A stretch of DNA of 64,000 bases from Nitrosospira multiformis (GCF_900103165.1 NZ_FNKY01000001.1:124001-188000), one strand, 5' to 3'. Shown: positions 33,736 to 44,543, counted from the stretch's first letter. Made by a program: numbers and translations. The notes: generated from the sequence alone by a model not told the origin.

Positions 33736-34821
33736 ATGCTGCCTCTCCATGATCTTCTTTACCAGCAAACGCCACGGGTGCCCGTAACGAAACTGCTGGT
33801 GGGTATCAATCTACTGGTTTTCGTCGCGATGCTCGCCGGCGGCGCGGGCCTGTGGCATTCGTCCAACAGCGTGCAGCTGGCCTGGGGAGCAAATTTTGGC
33901 CCGGCTACGCAGGATGGAGAATGGTGGCGGCTCGGTAGCGCCATGTTCCTCCATTTCGGCGCTGTCCATCTGACGCTGAATCTCTGGGCGCTCTGGGATG
34001 GGGGTCAACTGGTTGAGCGCATGTATGGACACGCTCGTTTTGCCGGTATCTATTTCGTTAGCGGACTGGCCGGTAATCTGCTATCGCTTGTCGCACATCG
34101 AGGATTAGCCGTATCCGGCGGCGCATCGGGTGCCATTTTTGGCATATATGGCGCACTGCTGATATTTCTCTGGCGTGAGCGGCACAATCTTCATCCACAG
34201 GAATTCCGCTGGTTTTTCTGGGGAGCCTCCGGTTTCACTGCAGCCACCCTTATTCTCGGTTTTCTGATTACCGGTATCGACAACGCCGCGCACATAGGAG
34301 GTTTTCTAACCGGAATGCTGGGTGGAGTCATACTTGCGCGACCGGTGAACGGAATAAAGCGGGTATCCCATCGCAACCGCCTGCTCGCGGCAAGCGCTTT
34401 TGCATTGGCTCTCGTCATCCTGATCAGTCAGATTCCCGTACGGACCTATCGATGGAGCGAAGAGGTGCTGGCGCGCAAGGAGATTGGAGAATTTTTGCGT
34501 GACGATGTGGCGATCAGCCAGGCGTGGCAAGGCATACTCGACGAGGGCAAGCGTGGCGACATCTCGTTCGATGAACTTGCGGGGCGCATCGACACAGCGG
34601 TTGGAGATCGTTACGAAGAAAGTTTTGAGCAACTTTCCCACCTTCCTCCCAATCCTGCTCTGCCTTCCGCCGCGACGGTGGAAATACTGCGTCACTATGC
34701 CGAGCGCCGCAGGGATGCCTCGCGCGCTTTGGCGGAAGGACTGCGCGCCCAAAAACCGGAACAGATTCGTGATGCCCTTGAAATGGCAAAGCAGGCGCGG
34801 CAACCGTCCAAGCCGGAATGA
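33736..34821 (+). CDS. Rhomboid-family intramembrane serine protease
   Basis: A 361-residue membrane protein: six or so spans in the first 215 residues, with H78-x-x-x-N82, the serine motif G-A-S131-G and H186 in NAAHIGGFLTG, which form the Ser-His dyad inside the membrane. A C-terminal 130-residue soluble part is not recognised. Rhomboids cut transmembrane substrates; the targets are unknown. Alone, after repeat copy b. Confidence 0.9.
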   Translation: MLPLHDLLYQQTPRVPVTKLLVGINLLVFVAMLAGGAGLWHSSNSVQLAWGANFGPATQDGEWWRLGSAMFLHFGAVHLTLNLWALWDGGQLVERMYGHARFAGIYFVSGLAGNLLSLVAHRGLAVSGGASGAIFGIYGALLIFLWRERHNLHPQEFRWFFWGASGFTAATLILGFLITGIDNAAHIGGFLTGMLGGVILARPVNGIKRVSHRNRLLAASAFALALVILISQIPVRTYRWSEEVLARKEIGEFLRDDVAISQAWQGILDEGKRGDISFDELAGRIDTAVGDRYEESFEQLSHLPPNPALPSAATVEILRHYAERRRDASRALAEGLRAQKPEQIRDALEMAKQARQPSKPE

Positions 34822-34927
34822 TCCAGCCTGACAGATCTGCCCGTCTAGACAGGCAACTTCACAATGCTGCATGCACTCCGTCCAATATTTTCATGGTGAG
34901 CCACTCACGAAAATTTTGAGAAAAATT

Positions 34928-34956
34928 TTGACACACATCGAAAAATATTGCACTAT
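34928..34956 (+). promoter_or_regulatory. Candidate nrdA promoter
   Basis: TTGACA (34928-34933) and CACTAT (34951-34956) 17 bp apart, followed by a short GTGGT...ACCAC hairpin (35011-35028 region). The -10 is poor. No clear NrdR box pair is visible. Confidence 0.4.
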
Positions 34957-35086
34957 GGCACGATGCACTAGTAGTAGTAAACGGTGCTGGCGAGGAATAC
35001 TAGATGTAGTGGTTTGGTAACACCACAGCATCCAACTTCAGTCAATGGGAAAGCATTCATTTTCCGTACCGATGAGGAGATCCGAT

Positions 35087-37921
35087 ATGCAGCTTGTAAC
35101 AGATAATACAACCCACCCGGCAGTACCCGGGTACGACTTTTCTTCAGCCCCTTTCATGCCGGATTCTCGCTATTCCCAATACAAGATCATTCGCCGCAAT
35201 GGCTCTGTGGTGGCATTCGAGCCGAACAAGATTTCCATTGCGATGACGAAAGCATTCATCGCCGTCAACGGCGGCCAAGGTGTGGCTTCCGCCAGGGTCC
35301 GCGAAGTGGTGGCGCGATTGACCGATGATGTGGTCAATGCGTTGATTCGCCGCCAGCCTGCGGGCGGTACTTTTCATATCGAGGATATCCAGGATCAGGT
35401 AGAGCTGGCGTTGATGCGCTCCGGTGAGCACGATGTGGCGCGCTCTTACGTACTTTATCGCGAGGATCGTGCGCGCAAGCGGGCAAAACAGAAGGAAATG
35501 GCGGTGGTGGATTTGCCGGCCAGTATTCTGAATGTAGTGGAAAATGGACACAAAATTCCGCTTGACACGGCACAGTTGCTGACGCTGATCGAATCTTCCT
35601 GCGCAAATTTGGGCGAGGTGGTGAGCGCCACGCTGATACTTAAGGCCACACTGAAAGACCTGTACGACGGCGTGCCCGTGGAAGAGGTAAGAAAATCCCT
35701 CGTCCTGTCGGCACGCGCATTAATTGAGAAGGAACCTGCCTACAGCTACGTCACTGCGCGCCTGTTGTTGCATACCATTCGTTTCGAGGTGCTGGGCGAA
35801 GAAGTCATACAGCAGGACATGGTGGATCGCTACGCGGATTACTTTCCTGATTTCATTAAGCAGGGTATCGAGGCTGAGTTGCTGGATGAACGTCTGGCAC
35901 AGTTTGATCTGCCGCGTTTGGCTAAAACACTGGATGCCGGCCGCGACCTCAAATTTGGTTATCTCGGTTTACAGACCTTGTATGACCGTTATTTTCTGCA
36001 TGTACAGGACCGGCGTATCGAGTTGCCGCAGGCATTCTTCATGCGTGTGGCAATGGGGCTTGCGCTGAACGAAGTTGACCGCGAAACACGCGCCATAGAG
36101 TTCTACCACGTACTGTCAAATTTCGATTTCATGAGTTCTACCCCAACCCTGTTTAATTCAGGCACCCGCCGCTCGCAGCTATCCTCATGTTATCTCACCA
36201 CGGTGGCGGATAATCTCGATGGCATTTACGAGGCAATCAAGGAAAACGCCTTGCTTGCCAAGTATGCCGGGGGACTCGGTAATGATTGGACGCCAGTACG
36301 AGCGATGGGGTCGCGCATCAAGGGTACCAATGGCAAATCACAAGGCGTGGTACCGTTTCTCAAAGTGGTATCCGATACCGCGGTGGCGGTGAATCAGGGC
36401 GGCAAACGTAAAGGCGCGGTTTGCTCTTATCTGGAATCATGGCATCTGGATATTGAGGAATTTCTGGAACTGCGGAAGAACACCGGCGATGACCGCCGCC
36501 GTACCCATGACATGAATACCGCCACCTGGGTTCCGGATCTCTTTATGAAGCGGGTGATGGAGGGAGGCGAATGGACGCTTTTTTCACCCTCCGACGTGCC
36601 TGACCTGCATGAAAAGTTTGGCAAGCAATTTGAGCAGGCCTATCTCTCCTACGAGGAGAAGGTCGCGCGTGGCGAACTAAGTCTGCATAAGAAAATTCCC
36701 GCGCAACAATTGTGGCGTAAAATGCTCAGCATGTTGTTTGAAACCGGACATCCGTGGATCACTTTCAAGGACCCATGCAATATCCGCTCACCGCAAAATC
36801 ACACCGGTATAGTGCATAGCTCCAATCTCTGTACGGAGATAACGCTGAATACCAATGATCATGAAATCGCGGTATGCAATCTGGGTTCGATCAATCTGGC
36901 GGCCCATATCAATGAAGGGGAGCTTGACGCCGGCAAGCTCAAGCGCACTGTCAGCACCGCCATGCGCATGCTGGACAACGTAATCGACATCAATTTCTAT
37001 GCTGTCGCCAAGGCACGCAATTCAAACCTCAGGCACCGTCCGGTGGGACTGGGTATTATGGGTTTTCAGGATTGCCTGCACAGGCTGCGTGTCCCCTATG
37101 CCTCGCAGGAAGCAGTTGAGTTTGCCGACCATGCCATGGAAGCGGTCGCCTATCATGCCTATTGGGCCTCCACAGAATTGGCCGAGGAACGCGGCCGTTA
37201 TGCCTCTTATCGCGGAAGTCTGTGGGATCGCGGCATACTGCCTCAGGACACGCTCGATCTGTTGCGTGAGGAGCGGGGAGGCTATGTCGACGTAGACATG
37301 TCGGCCACACTGGAATGGGATGCATTGCGTGAACGCATAAAAAAACATGGCATGCGTAACTCCAACTGTCTTGCGATTGCACCGACCGCCACCATTTCCA
37401 ATATCATCGGCGTATCCGCCAGCATCGAACCGACTTTTCAGAATCTTTACGTCAAATCCAATTTGTCGGGAGAGTTCACCATGGCTGGCGAACACCTGGT
37501 AAACGACTTGAAGAAACTCGGACTCTGGGATGAAGTCATGATTTCCGATCTCAAGTATTTTGATGGCGCCTTAAGCAAGATAGACCGGGTGCCGGCTGAT
37601 ATTCGCAGACTTTACGCTACCGCCTTCGAGATCGATCCCCAGTGGTTGATCGAAGCGGCGTCACGGCGGCAGAAATGGATTGATCAGGCGCAATCACTCA
37701 ACATTTATATAGCGGGTGTTTCAGGCAAAAAACTGGATGAAACCTATAAACTGGCCTGGCTGCGCGGTCTGAAAACCACCTATTATTTGCGCTCGCTGGG
37801 AGCAACTTCGGCGGAGAAGTCCACGGTTGATGCGGGCACTTTGAACGCAGTCCCCGCGGAGGGAAACATGACCGCAATGAGTTGCGCCATCGATAATCCC
37901 GAGTGCGAGTCATGTCAATAA
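35087..37921 (+). CDS. nrdA: Class Ia ribonucleotide reductase, large subunit
   Basis: A 944-residue protein with an N-terminal ATP-cone (about residues 32-125, allosteric activity site), the RNR barrel with LSSCYL, NLCTEI and GSINLA motifs, and a C-terminal CESCQ with the Cys pair that is reduced by thioredoxin or glutaredoxin. It converts ribonucleoside diphosphates to deoxy forms. Start at 35087 (MQLVTDN) after AGGAG 8 nt upstream; the frame extends 14 codons earlier. Longer than E. coli NrdA (761) because of insertions, but typical of this group. Confidence 0.94.
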   Translation: MQLVTDNTTHPAVPGYDFSSAPFMPDSRYSQYKIIRRNGSVVAFEPNKISIAMTKAFIAVNGGQGVASARVREVVARLTDDVVNALIRRQPAGGTFHIEDIQDQVELALMRSGEHDVARSYVLYREDRARKRAKQKEMAVVDLPASILNVVENGHKIPLDTAQLLTLIESSCANLGEVVSATLILKATLKDLYDGVPVEEVRKSLVLSARALIEKEPAYSYVTARLLLHTIRFEVLGEEVIQQDMVDRYADYFPDFIKQGIEAELLDERLAQFDLPRLAKTLDAGRDLKFGYLGLQTLYDRYFLHVQDRRIELPQAFFMRVAMGLALNEVDRETRAIEFYHVLSNFDFMSSTPTLFNSGTRRSQLSSCYLTTVADNLDGIYEAIKENALLAKYAGGLGNDWTPVRAMGSRIKGTNGKSQGVVPFLKVVSDTAVAVNQGGKRKGAVCSYLESWHLDIEEFLELRKNTGDDRRRTHDMNTATWVPDLFMKRVMEGGEWTLFSPSDVPDLHEKFGKQFEQAYLSYEEKVARGELSLHKKIPAQQLWRKMLSMLFETGHPWITFKDPCNIRSPQNHTGIVHSSNLCTEITLNTNDHEIAVCNLGSINLAAHINEGELDAGKLKRTVSTAMRMLDNVIDINFYAVAKARNSNLRHRPVGLGIMGFQDCLHRLRVPYASQEAVEFADHAMEAVAYHAYWASTELAEERGRYASYRGSLWDRGILPQDTLDLLREERGGYVDVDMSATLEWDALRERIKKHGMRNSNCLAIAPTATISNIIGVSASIEPTFQNLYVKSNLSGEFTMAGEHLVNDLKKLGLWDEVMISDLKYFDGALSKIDRVPADIRRLYATAFEIDPQWLIEAASRRQKWIDQAQSLNIYIAGVSGKKLDETYKLAWLRGLKTTYYLRSLGATSAEKSTVDAGTLNAVPAEGNMTAMSCAIDNPECESCQ

Positions 37922-37953
37922 TTGCAAGATATCAGAACTAAAAGGAGAAGGGT

Positions 37954-39162
37954 ATGCTGACATTTGAGGACGAGACGGTGAAATCAGGAATGCCGCAGAT
38001 AAATGGGGTATTTAACGATGCACCGATGCCGGGCGCATCCAGGCCGAACCTGCACGCTTCCGCTTCCAATCGCTTGGCGGATATCAGGGATACTGAGACA
38101 GCAAACGGCGAGCAGGATGAACGTTATGCCGCCGACAATACCAATCGCCGTTTGTCGGTGGAAGATAAGCGGATCATCAACTGCAAGGCGGATGTCAACC
38201 AGCTGGTGCCGTTCAAATACAAGTGGGCATGGGAGAAGTATCTTGCCGCCTGTGCTAACCACTGGATGCCGCAGGAAATCAATATGAGCCGCGACATCGC
38301 CCTCTGGAAAGATCCCGATGGGCTGACTGAGGACGAACGCCGCCTGGTTAAACGTAACCTGGGTTTCTTTGTTACCGCAGATTCGCTGGCCGCCAACAAT
38401 ATTGTACTCGGCACCTACCGTCACATCACCAATCCGGAATGCCGTCAATACCTGCTGCGCCAGGCATTCGAAGAGGCGATTCATACGCATGCTTATCAAT
38501 ACATCGTGGAATCGCTGGGGTTGAACGAGGGAGAGATTTTCAACGCTTATCATGAAGTGACGTCAATCCGCGAAAAGGACGAGTTCCTGATTCCTTTCAT
38601 TGACACGCTCACCGATCCGGAATTCAGGACCGGCACGCCCGAGGCGGATCAGAAGCTGCTGAGAAGCTTGATCGTATTCGCTTGCATCATGGAAGGATTG
38701 TTCTTCTATGTAGGTTTTACGCAGATCCTGGCGTTGGGAAGACAAAATAAAATGACCGGAGCGGCGGAGCAATATCAGTACATCCTGCGGGATGAATCCA
38801 TGCACTGCAATTTTGGTATAGATGTCATTAATCAGATCAAAATGGAAAATGCGCATCTATGGACCAAGGAATTCCGCGCTGAAATCAGCTCCCTGATGCA
38901 AAAAGCCGTGGAACTGGAATACCGTTATGCCGAGGACACCATGCCGCGCGGTGTTTTAGGAATGAACGCGCCGATGTTCAAGGAATACTTGCGCTACATC
39001 GCAAACCGCCGCTGCCAGCAGATCGGTCTGGACATACTCTATCCGGGAGCCAGTAATCCTTTTCCATGGATGTCGGAAATGATTGATCTAAAAAAAGAGA
39101 AAAACTTTTTTGAAACCCGCGTAACCGAGTATCAGACCGGTGGTGCGTTAAGCTGGGATTAA
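37954..39162 (+). CDS. nrdB: Class Ia ribonucleotide reductase, small subunit
   Basis: A 402-residue R2 protein with an extended N-terminus. Iron ligands and radical site are visible: TADSLAANN (Asp), [12 protein letters not shown] (Glu, His and the radical Tyr), ACIMEGLFF (Glu) and [10 protein letters not shown] (Glu, His). It is a tyrosyl-radical R2 rather than a metal-free or Mn-only variant. It follows nrdA after 32 bp with AAAAGGAG upstream of the ATG: one operon. Confidence 0.95.
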   Translation: MLTFEDETVKSGMPQINGVFNDAPMPGASRPNLHASASNRLADIRDTETANGEQDERYAADNTNRRLSVEDKRIINCKADVNQLVPFKYKWAWEKYLAACANHWMPQEINMSRDIALWKDPDGLTEDERRLVKRNLGFFVTADSLAANNIVLGTYRHITNPECRQYLLRQAFEEAIHTHAYQYIVESLGLNEGEIFNAYHEVTSIREKDEFLIPFIDTLTDPEFRTGTPEADQKLLRSLIVFACIMEGLFFYVGFTQILALGRQNKMTGAAEQYQYILRDESMHCNFGIDVINQIKMENAHLWTKEFRAEISSLMQKAVELEYRYAEDTMPRGVLGMNAPMFKEYLRYIANRRCQQIGLDILYPGASNPFPWMSEMIDLKKEKNFFETRVTEYQTGGALSWD

Positions 39163-39461
39163 AGCGAAAAAACAAAACCGCCGCGCTTTTTCCGTCTATG
39201 ATAAACAGATCTCGCCAATGGTATATTTATATGATCTGGGCGGCATCAATGTCATGAAAAGTTGATATCAACCTGATTTCCGGCACGCCTAAGGATTATC
39301 TTGCAAACATGGCCGAAAAAGCCATGCTGCATAAAACGAACTGCCGCCCGATTGGGTGAATGCGGCTCAATTTATCCGCTGACCCATAATTGTGCATGTA
39401 GCGGTAGGTGTAGTAAACGTAGTGAGTTGTAATCCCCTGTAACTTTTATCTGGAGGTTGAA
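39163..39461. other. Gene-free gap after nrdB
   Basis: About 300 bp with no recognisable gene or terminator; AT-rich DNA and a GTAGTAAACGTAGTGAG stretch precede the histone-like gene, whose promoter must lie here. Confidence 0.3.
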
Positions 39462-40073
39462 ATGGCAACTACCAAGAAACCCGCAGCAAAAAAGCCTGCC
39501 GACAAAAAATCCGCATCTGTGAAAAAGCCGGCAGCCGAAAAAGAAGTATCCGCAAAAAAAGAGGTATCCGTCAAAGCAGCAACCAAGAAACCTGCTGAGA
39601 AAAAGACTGAGAAGAAGGCCGATAAAAAGATCGAGAAAAAGGTCGAAAAGAAGGCCGATAAAAAGGTCGAAAAGAAGGCGGAGAAAAAAGTCACGACTTC
39701 AGCCAAGAAACCGGCGGTGGCGACAAAAGCTCCAGCTACAAAGGCTCCAGCCACAAAAGAGGTTCCAGCTAAAAAAGTGGCGGCAAAAAAAGCAGCTCCG
39801 GCCAAAACAACAGCGGCAAAAAAACCGGCGGAGAAAAAAACCATCGCTTCAGCTAAAAAACCGGTGGCGAAGAAAAGTGCTCCCGCCACCAAAACCACTT
39901 CAGCCACAAAAACCGGAGCCAAGGAATCTACGGCAGCAAAGACTTCGATCAAGAAACCCGGGACTGCAAAGAAAACTCCTGCCAAGAAAACAGCAGAGAA
40001 GTCAGCGAATACATCTGGAACGGCAGGCCCTGCTTCCAGCTGGCCGTTTCCGCTTTCGGGATCGCGCTCTTAA
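39462..40073 (+). CDS. Lysine/alanine-rich histone H1-like protein
   Basis: A 203-residue, highly basic protein made almost wholly of KKPAAK, EKKADKK and AKKPV-type repeats, like the C-terminal tail of eukaryotic H1 and of AlgP/AlgR3-type proteins of proteobacteria. No globular domain. It should bind DNA or RNA nonspecifically and compact the nucleoid. GGAGG (39452) supports the start. The C-terminus (TAGPASSWPFPLSGSRS) is hydrophobic and unlike the rest. A strong terminator follows. Confidence 0.8.
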   Translation: MATTKKPAAKKPADKKSASVKKPAAEKEVSAKKEVSVKAATKKPAEKKTEKKADKKIEKKVEKKADKKVEKKAEKKVTTSAKKPAVATKAPATKAPATKEVPAKKVAAKKAAPAKTTAAKKPAEKKTIASAKKPVAKKSAPATKTTSATKTGAKESTAAKTSIKKPGTAKKTPAKKTAEKSANTSGTAGPASSWPFPLSGSRS

Positions 40074-40090
40074 GCTTGACGATTACCACT

Positions 40091-40136
40091 GCGGAATAGT
40101 CTATTTTCTTTCGGATAATAGACTATTCCGCAGGTT
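40091..40136 (+). terminator. Strong hairpin terminator after the H1-like gene
   Basis: Perfect 15-bp inverted repeat GCGGAATAGTCTATT (40091-40105) and its complement (40117-40131) with an 11-nt loop, followed by AGGTTTTATT. Confidence 0.75.
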
Positions 40137-40301
40137 TTATTATATCGAGACCGGTTCCAAGACCGGTTCCTTTAGGCGCCGGGGGAATTTTAATCTCTAT
40201 TGCATGACGCCCCCTCTCACGTCAACCTCCAGGCAGGCTTTTCTTATATTGAGTTGAGACCGGTATCTCCCAGAGTTTTTTCTTTTCCGATTACAGAGAT
40301 C

Positions 40302-40325
40302 ATCCTGAATCCGGCAGTTGATCCG
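40302..40325. repeat. Dispersed element, copy c (left end only)
   Basis: ATCCTGAATCCGGCAGTTGA matches the family left end, but no right end follows. It precedes the gene at 40436. Confidence 0.45.
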
Positions 40326-40435
40326 AAGTAAAGTTTACGCAGTCGATATTTACGCTGGTAATGCTGGTAATATTTGGCGGACAAGGTTAACATTAACGTT
40401 AATTTAAACCGATAAATCGTTTTGTGAGGGTGGTC

Positions 40436-40714
40436 ATGGCGCATACAATTCCACAAACGTCACGCGACTACGACAACACACGTGTTGTCGAACGTCCCGA
40501 TGGTTTTTATTGGCATGATGAAAACGAAAGTGAAAAGGTTTTCGGCCCCTTTCCCACTTTGCTCGAAGCCATTCAGGATATGGAATATAACGCTGAATCG
40601 GATTATGAACCGGGGGAAACCCTGGAACAGGCGGAAGACGAGATCGGCATATCCGGCTGGATCGATCAGGAGACAGGGGAGCCAAGTGAAGAGTCATTCC
40701 GTCATGACAACTGA
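40436..40714 (+). CDS. Acidic hypothetical protein
   Basis: A 92-residue acidic protein (GFYWHDENESEKVFGPFPTL, DMEYNAESDYEPGE) with no membrane span. The start at 40436 follows GAGGG. I do not recognise a domain; small WxxxE-type proteins of similar size occur in betaproteobacteria. Isolated, between repeat copies c and d. Confidence 0.6.
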   Translation: MAHTIPQTSRDYDNTRVVERPDGFYWHDENESEKVFGPFPTLLEAIQDMEYNAESDYEPGETLEQAEDEIGISGWIDQETGEPSEESFRHDN

Positions 40715-40890
40715 TCAAGACGGTCGATCCTGTACGCTTTGATCGATGGAAATACCTGTCACTTAGGCTCAACAGAAATACCCGCAATATGGAACGGCGA
40801 GTCCAGGAAGACGCGAGCTGAGTCGTTGGCCAGAATCTCATGTAGCTGAGGCGATCTATTAAACGCCTCATCCTATCTTCAAGCATTAAA

Positions 40891-41127
40891 ACCTAAATCC
40901 GGCAGTTGACCACTCGATTTTTAGCGTAGCACTATGATCCACAAAGACTGTTTGCATTACTTGACCTTCACCTTTTTGATGAGTTCGCTACAGGGCAAAT
41001 TGCACGGTTTTTATGGCGCATGTCGGCGTTGCAACTCCTTGGAATGGAATGACCATTCCGCGTCATTGCGCCTTGCCCTGCACCTCAAAAACCGCACACT
41101 CTACCCTGTCCAATTGCCGGATTTAGG
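40891..41127. repeat. Dispersed inverted-repeat element, copy d (237 bp)
   Basis: Ends ACCTAAATCCGGCAGTTGAC at 40891 and ATTGCCGGATTTAGG ending 41127; long interior similar to copy b (GCATTACTTGACCTTCACC, AAAACCGCACACTCTACCC). TAAA stands on both sides if one more base is counted at the right end. Confidence 0.85.
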
Positions 41128-41222
41128 TTAAACCCAAATCCAATCGATAAGACGGGCATTGCTTTGGCACCGCAATATCAGAATATGAGCCGTCTCTTTT
41201 ATTTCTTTAGCCAAAGATTTCC

Positions 41223-42611
41223 ATGAGCTATCGCGAAGAACAAGACACCATGGGCACCGTACAGGTGCCGACCAGCGCGCTATGGGGTGCGCAAACACAA
41301 CGTTCCTTACAGAATTTCAGAATTTCCGGTGAACTGATGCCTGACGCATTAATTCACGCGCTTGCGCTGGTAAAACGGGCCGCGGCGAGCGTGAACCAGG
41401 ATCTGGGTCTGCTCGATGCGCATAAAGCCAATGCCATCATTCAGGCTGCTGATGAGGTAATCGAAGGCTGTCACAAAATGGAATTCCCCCTAGTAGTGTG
41501 GCAGACAGGCTCAGGAACGCAGACTAATATGAATATGAATGAGGTGCTGGCAAACCGCGCCTCTGAATTGCTCGGTGGCGGAAGAGGCATTGAATGCAAA
41601 ATTCATCCCAATGATGATGTGAACATGGGACAGTCATCCAATGATGTTTTTCCGTCGGCCATGCACGTGGCGGCAACCCGCTCTATCCACCATCAACTGA
41701 AACCCGCCATTGGCACGCTACGGCAAACCCTTGCCGCCAAAGCCGAGGAATTTTCCAGTATCGTCAAAATTGGCCGCACACACTTGCAGGATGCGACGCC
41801 CCTGACGCTGGGGCAAGAATTCTCAGGTTATGTTTCGCAGCTGGATCACGGGTTAACCCATGTGGATACATCGCTTCCGCACCTGTATGAGTTGGCCATG
41901 GGTGGCACGGCTGTGGGTACAGGCTTGAATACCCATCCCGAATTCGCCGTGCGCATGGCAGCGGAATTGGCAAGATTGACGGAACTGCCATTTATTACCG
42001 CATTCAATAAGTTTGAGGCACTCGCCGCCAATGACGCGCTGGTTCACGCGCACGGTGCACTGAAAACGCTGGCGGCGTCCTTGATGAAAATCGCCAATGA
42101 CATCCGCTGGCTCGCGTCAGGACCCCGCTGCGGCATCGGTGAACTAAAAATTCCCGAAAACGAACCCGGTAGTTCCATTATGCCAGGCAAGGTCAACCCA
42201 ACTCAATCAGAGGCGGTAACCATGCTTTGTTGCCAGGTGATGGGCAATGATGTAGCGATCAACATGGGGGGAGCGATGGGTAATTTTGAGCTGAATGTCA
42301 TGAAACCGCTTATTATTCACAATTTCCTGCAAAGTGTGCGCCTGCTTTCGGATGGAATAATGAGTTTCAACGATCATTGCGCGAGTGGAATAACCGCTAA
42401 TATTGAACACATCGACAAATTGATGCGTAATTCCTTGATGCTGGTGACCGCGCTTGCTCCTCACATCGGCTACAACAAGGCTGCGGAGATCGCCAAGAAG
42501 GCACACCGCGAGAGCACCACGCTAAAAGAAGCCGCAATTGCGTCAGGCTATGTTACGGCGGATCAATACGAAACATGGGTCAGGCCAGAGGATATGACCA
42601 AAAGCAAGTAA
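41223..42611 (+). CDS. fumC: Fumarate hydratase class II
   Basis: A 462-residue iron-free fumarase: signature [13 protein letters not shown], plus [11 protein letters not shown] and TLGQEFSGY. It interconverts fumarate and malate in the tricarboxylic acid cycle. Alone on its transcript between repeat copies d and e. Confidence 0.95.
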   Translation: MSYREEQDTMGTVQVPTSALWGAQTQRSLQNFRISGELMPDALIHALALVKRAAASVNQDLGLLDAHKANAIIQAADEVIEGCHKMEFPLVVWQTGSGTQTNMNMNEVLANRASELLGGGRGIECKIHPNDDVNMGQSSNDVFPSAMHVAATRSIHHQLKPAIGTLRQTLAAKAEEFSSIVKIGRTHLQDATPLTLGQEFSGYVSQLDHGLTHVDTSLPHLYELAMGGTAVGTGLNTHPEFAVRMAAELARLTELPFITAFNKFEALAANDALVHAHGALKTLAASLMKIANDIRWLASGPRCGIGELKIPENEPGSSIMPGKVNPTQSEAVTMLCCQVMGNDVAINMGGAMGNFELNVMKPLIIHNFLQSVRLLSDGIMSFNDHCASGITANIEHIDKLMRNSLMLVTALAPHIGYNKAAEIAKKAHRESTTLKEAAIASGYVTADQYETWVRPEDMTKSK

Positions 42612-42675
42612 CCTGAAATCAGACCCAAATCGTCTATTCCACCGCCCTTCACTTCCCCTTCTCTACCGCATTTGA

Positions 42676-42797
42676 ACCTAAATCCGGTAGTTAACCGCTC
42701 ATTCATGAGTTTAGCTCTATGATTCATAAAGATTTCCTGTGTTATGTGAGGCCCACCTTTCGGGTGAGTTTGCGACAGCAGCCCCGCCGGATTCAGG
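42676..42797. repeat. Dispersed inverted-repeat element, copy e (122 bp)
   Basis: Starts ACCTAAATCCGGTAGTTAAC (42676) and ends GCCGGATTCAGG (42797); TTGA flanks both ends (42672-42675, 42798-42801), a 4-bp target duplication. Confidence 0.85.
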
Positions 42798-42907
42798 TTG
42801 ATAATAACCGGCTGTGCCTTCCGATCGCCCGTGCGGGCATCAATCTGCATTGAGATGTGTTGATTCTGATTTGTTGCAGTATCCTATCATACGCACTACA
42901 CTGGCTT

Positions 42908-43085
42908 AATCCTGAACCCGACGGCTGATCGCTCATTTGTCACCTATTTTCCACCCCTATGCCATGATCCAAAATCCGCCGGCCGACCGCTTATTTTATA
43001 GTTTAGCGCTATGATCCACAAAGACTTTTTGCATCGATTACTCTTTACCTTTTTGGTAAGTTCGCCACAACTGCCGGATTTAGAT
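42908..43085. repeat. Dispersed element, copy f and an adjoining left-end fragment
   Basis: A left-end fragment (ATCCTGAACCCGACGGCTGATC, split here as ATCCTGAACCCGACGG) begins near 42908. A fuller copy runs from ATCCAAAATCCGCCGGCCGA at 42967 to CTGCCGGATTTAGA at 43085. It ends 17 bp before the next gene. Confidence 0.7.
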
Positions 43086-43102
43086 TGACAGGATAAGAGC
43101 CC

Positions 43103-43357
43103 ATGCCCCACACGTTAAAAGAACAGGAAATTTCCATGCTGCGCGCCGAAATCGAAATGCTGGTAAACGAGCGTCAGAGTCTGCTCAAAACTACCGGTGC
43201 GGCGGCGGTATTTATCGCCAATCTGGACAGTGACGCGTTGCCGGAAGGTACGTATGAAGCAGCAGAGATGTTGTCCAACTGTCTGAATGATCTTCCCGAG
43301 GAAACCTTACGGGATGCGCTGGAAAAGGTAAGGGCGGAATTGGCCACTGGTGAATGA
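43103..43357 (+). CDS. Small coiled-coil hypothetical protein
   Basis: An 84-residue protein with a leucine/glutamate heptad region (EISMLRAEIEMLVNERQSLL) followed by a short globular part. No family recognised. Its stop overlaps the start of the patatin gene by 8 bp (GTGAATGA), so the two are translationally coupled; a partner role with the lipase is possible. Confidence 0.65.
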   Translation: MPHTLKEQEISMLRAEIEMLVNERQSLLKTTGAAAVFIANLDSDALPEGTYEAAEMLSNCLNDLPEETLRDALEKVRAELATGE

Positions 43358-44543
43358 GTTAATACACCTGCCATCTTCTCCTAAGGTCGGCCTTATTTTG
43401 ACCGGAGGCGGCGCTCGCGCCGCCTATCAGGTTGGGGTATTGCAAGCCATCGCCGCCATGTTACCGGAAAAAACGCGCAATCCCTTTCCTGTAATTTGCG
43501 GAACCTCCGCTGGCGCGGTAAATGCCGCCAGCCTTGCCCTTTCTGCGCGAAATTTTCATGAAGGCGTGCGCCTGCTATCGGCAGTATGGGAGAACGCTCA
43601 TGTCAGTCAGGCTTATCGCTCCGATCCCATCGGCGTTTTTGGAAACGTTGCACGCTTGCTGTCTTCCCTGCTGTTCAGCGGACTGGCAAAGCGCACCCCA
43701 GTCTCAATGCTGGACAGTTCGCCACTCTCTCAACTGCTGGAACGGAGTTTGCCGCTTCGTGGCATTCAACGGAGTATCGAGACGGGCGCTTTGCACGCCC
43801 TGGGCATTACCGCCTGGGGCTATACTTCTAGCCAGTCGGTTACGTTTTATCAGGGTGCGGAAAACATAGCCCCCTGGAAACGAGAACGCCGTATCGGTAT
43901 TGCGGCGCATATCGGCGTCGAGCACCTGATGGCGTCTTCCGCGATCCCGGTTCTTTTTCCAGCAATCAGAGTCAATCGGGAATATTTTGGCGATGGCTCC
44001 ATGCGCCAGCTTGCACCCATCAGCCCGGCGCTGCATCTCGGCGCGGAACGCGTGCTGGTGATAGGTGTGCGCAAGACCGCCGAGGCGCAGCCTGAACGCG
44101 TTACCGTAGACAGTTATCCGACATTGGCGCAGATCGGAGGCCACATTATGGGCAGCATTTTTCTCGATAGCCTGGACCTGGATCTGGAGCGCTTGCAACG
44201 CATCAACAATACGCTCCGCATGATTCCGGACGAAAAGCTGAAAGATAACGGCATACCGCTGCGTCAAGTGAAATCGATGGTCATTTCTCCCAGCGTGGAA
44301 ATCAATACGATTGCGGAACACCACGCCCATACTCTGCCCCGTACCATACGTCTTTTTTATCGCGCCATTGGAGCGCTGCGGCGCGATGGTTCATCGCTTC
44401 TGAGCTACGTTCTGTTTGAAGAGCCCTTCTGCCGCGCATTGATCGACCTGGGTTACCAGGACACGATGCCGCGCAGATCCCAGATTTTGCAATTTATCGG
44501 AGCTGAGGCAAGCGACCGGGTGGACGCTGGTATAATTCGTTAG
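43350..44543 (+). CDS. Patatin-like phospholipase
   Basis: A 397-residue protein with the full patatin catalytic set: oxyanion loop GGGARAAYQ (19-26), nucleophile S53 in GTSAG and D215 in DGS. It should hydrolyse membrane phospholipids. The DGA/G dyad is DGS here, a tolerated variant. Start is GTG 43350, overlapping the upstream gene. Not secreted (no signal peptide), as in cytosolic RssA-type proteins. Confidence 0.9.
   Translation: MNELIHLPSSPKVGLILTGGGARAAYQVGVLQAIAAMLPEKTRNPFPVICGTSAGAVNAASLALSARNFHEGVRLLSAVWENAHVSQAYRSDPIGVFGNVARLLSSLLFSGLAKRTPVSMLDSSPLSQLLERSLPLRGIQRSIETGALHALGITAWGYTSSQSVTFYQGAENIAPWKRERRIGIAAHIGVEHLMASSAIPVLFPAIRVNREYFGDGSMRQLAPISPALHLGAERVLVIGVRKTAEAQPERVTVDSYPTLAQIGGHIMGSIFLDSLDLDLERLQRINNTLRMIPDEKLKDNGIPLRQVKSMVISPSVEINTIAEHHAHTLPRTIRLFYRAIGALRRDGSSLLSYVLFEEPFCRALIDLGYQDTMPRRSQILQFIGAEASDRVDAGIIR

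Noticed and set aside
40740-40875. Minus-strand run HEILANDSARVFLDSPFHIAG ending at a TGA
   Set aside because: No start, no ribosome site and no family recognised; could be a gene tail relic but unsupported.
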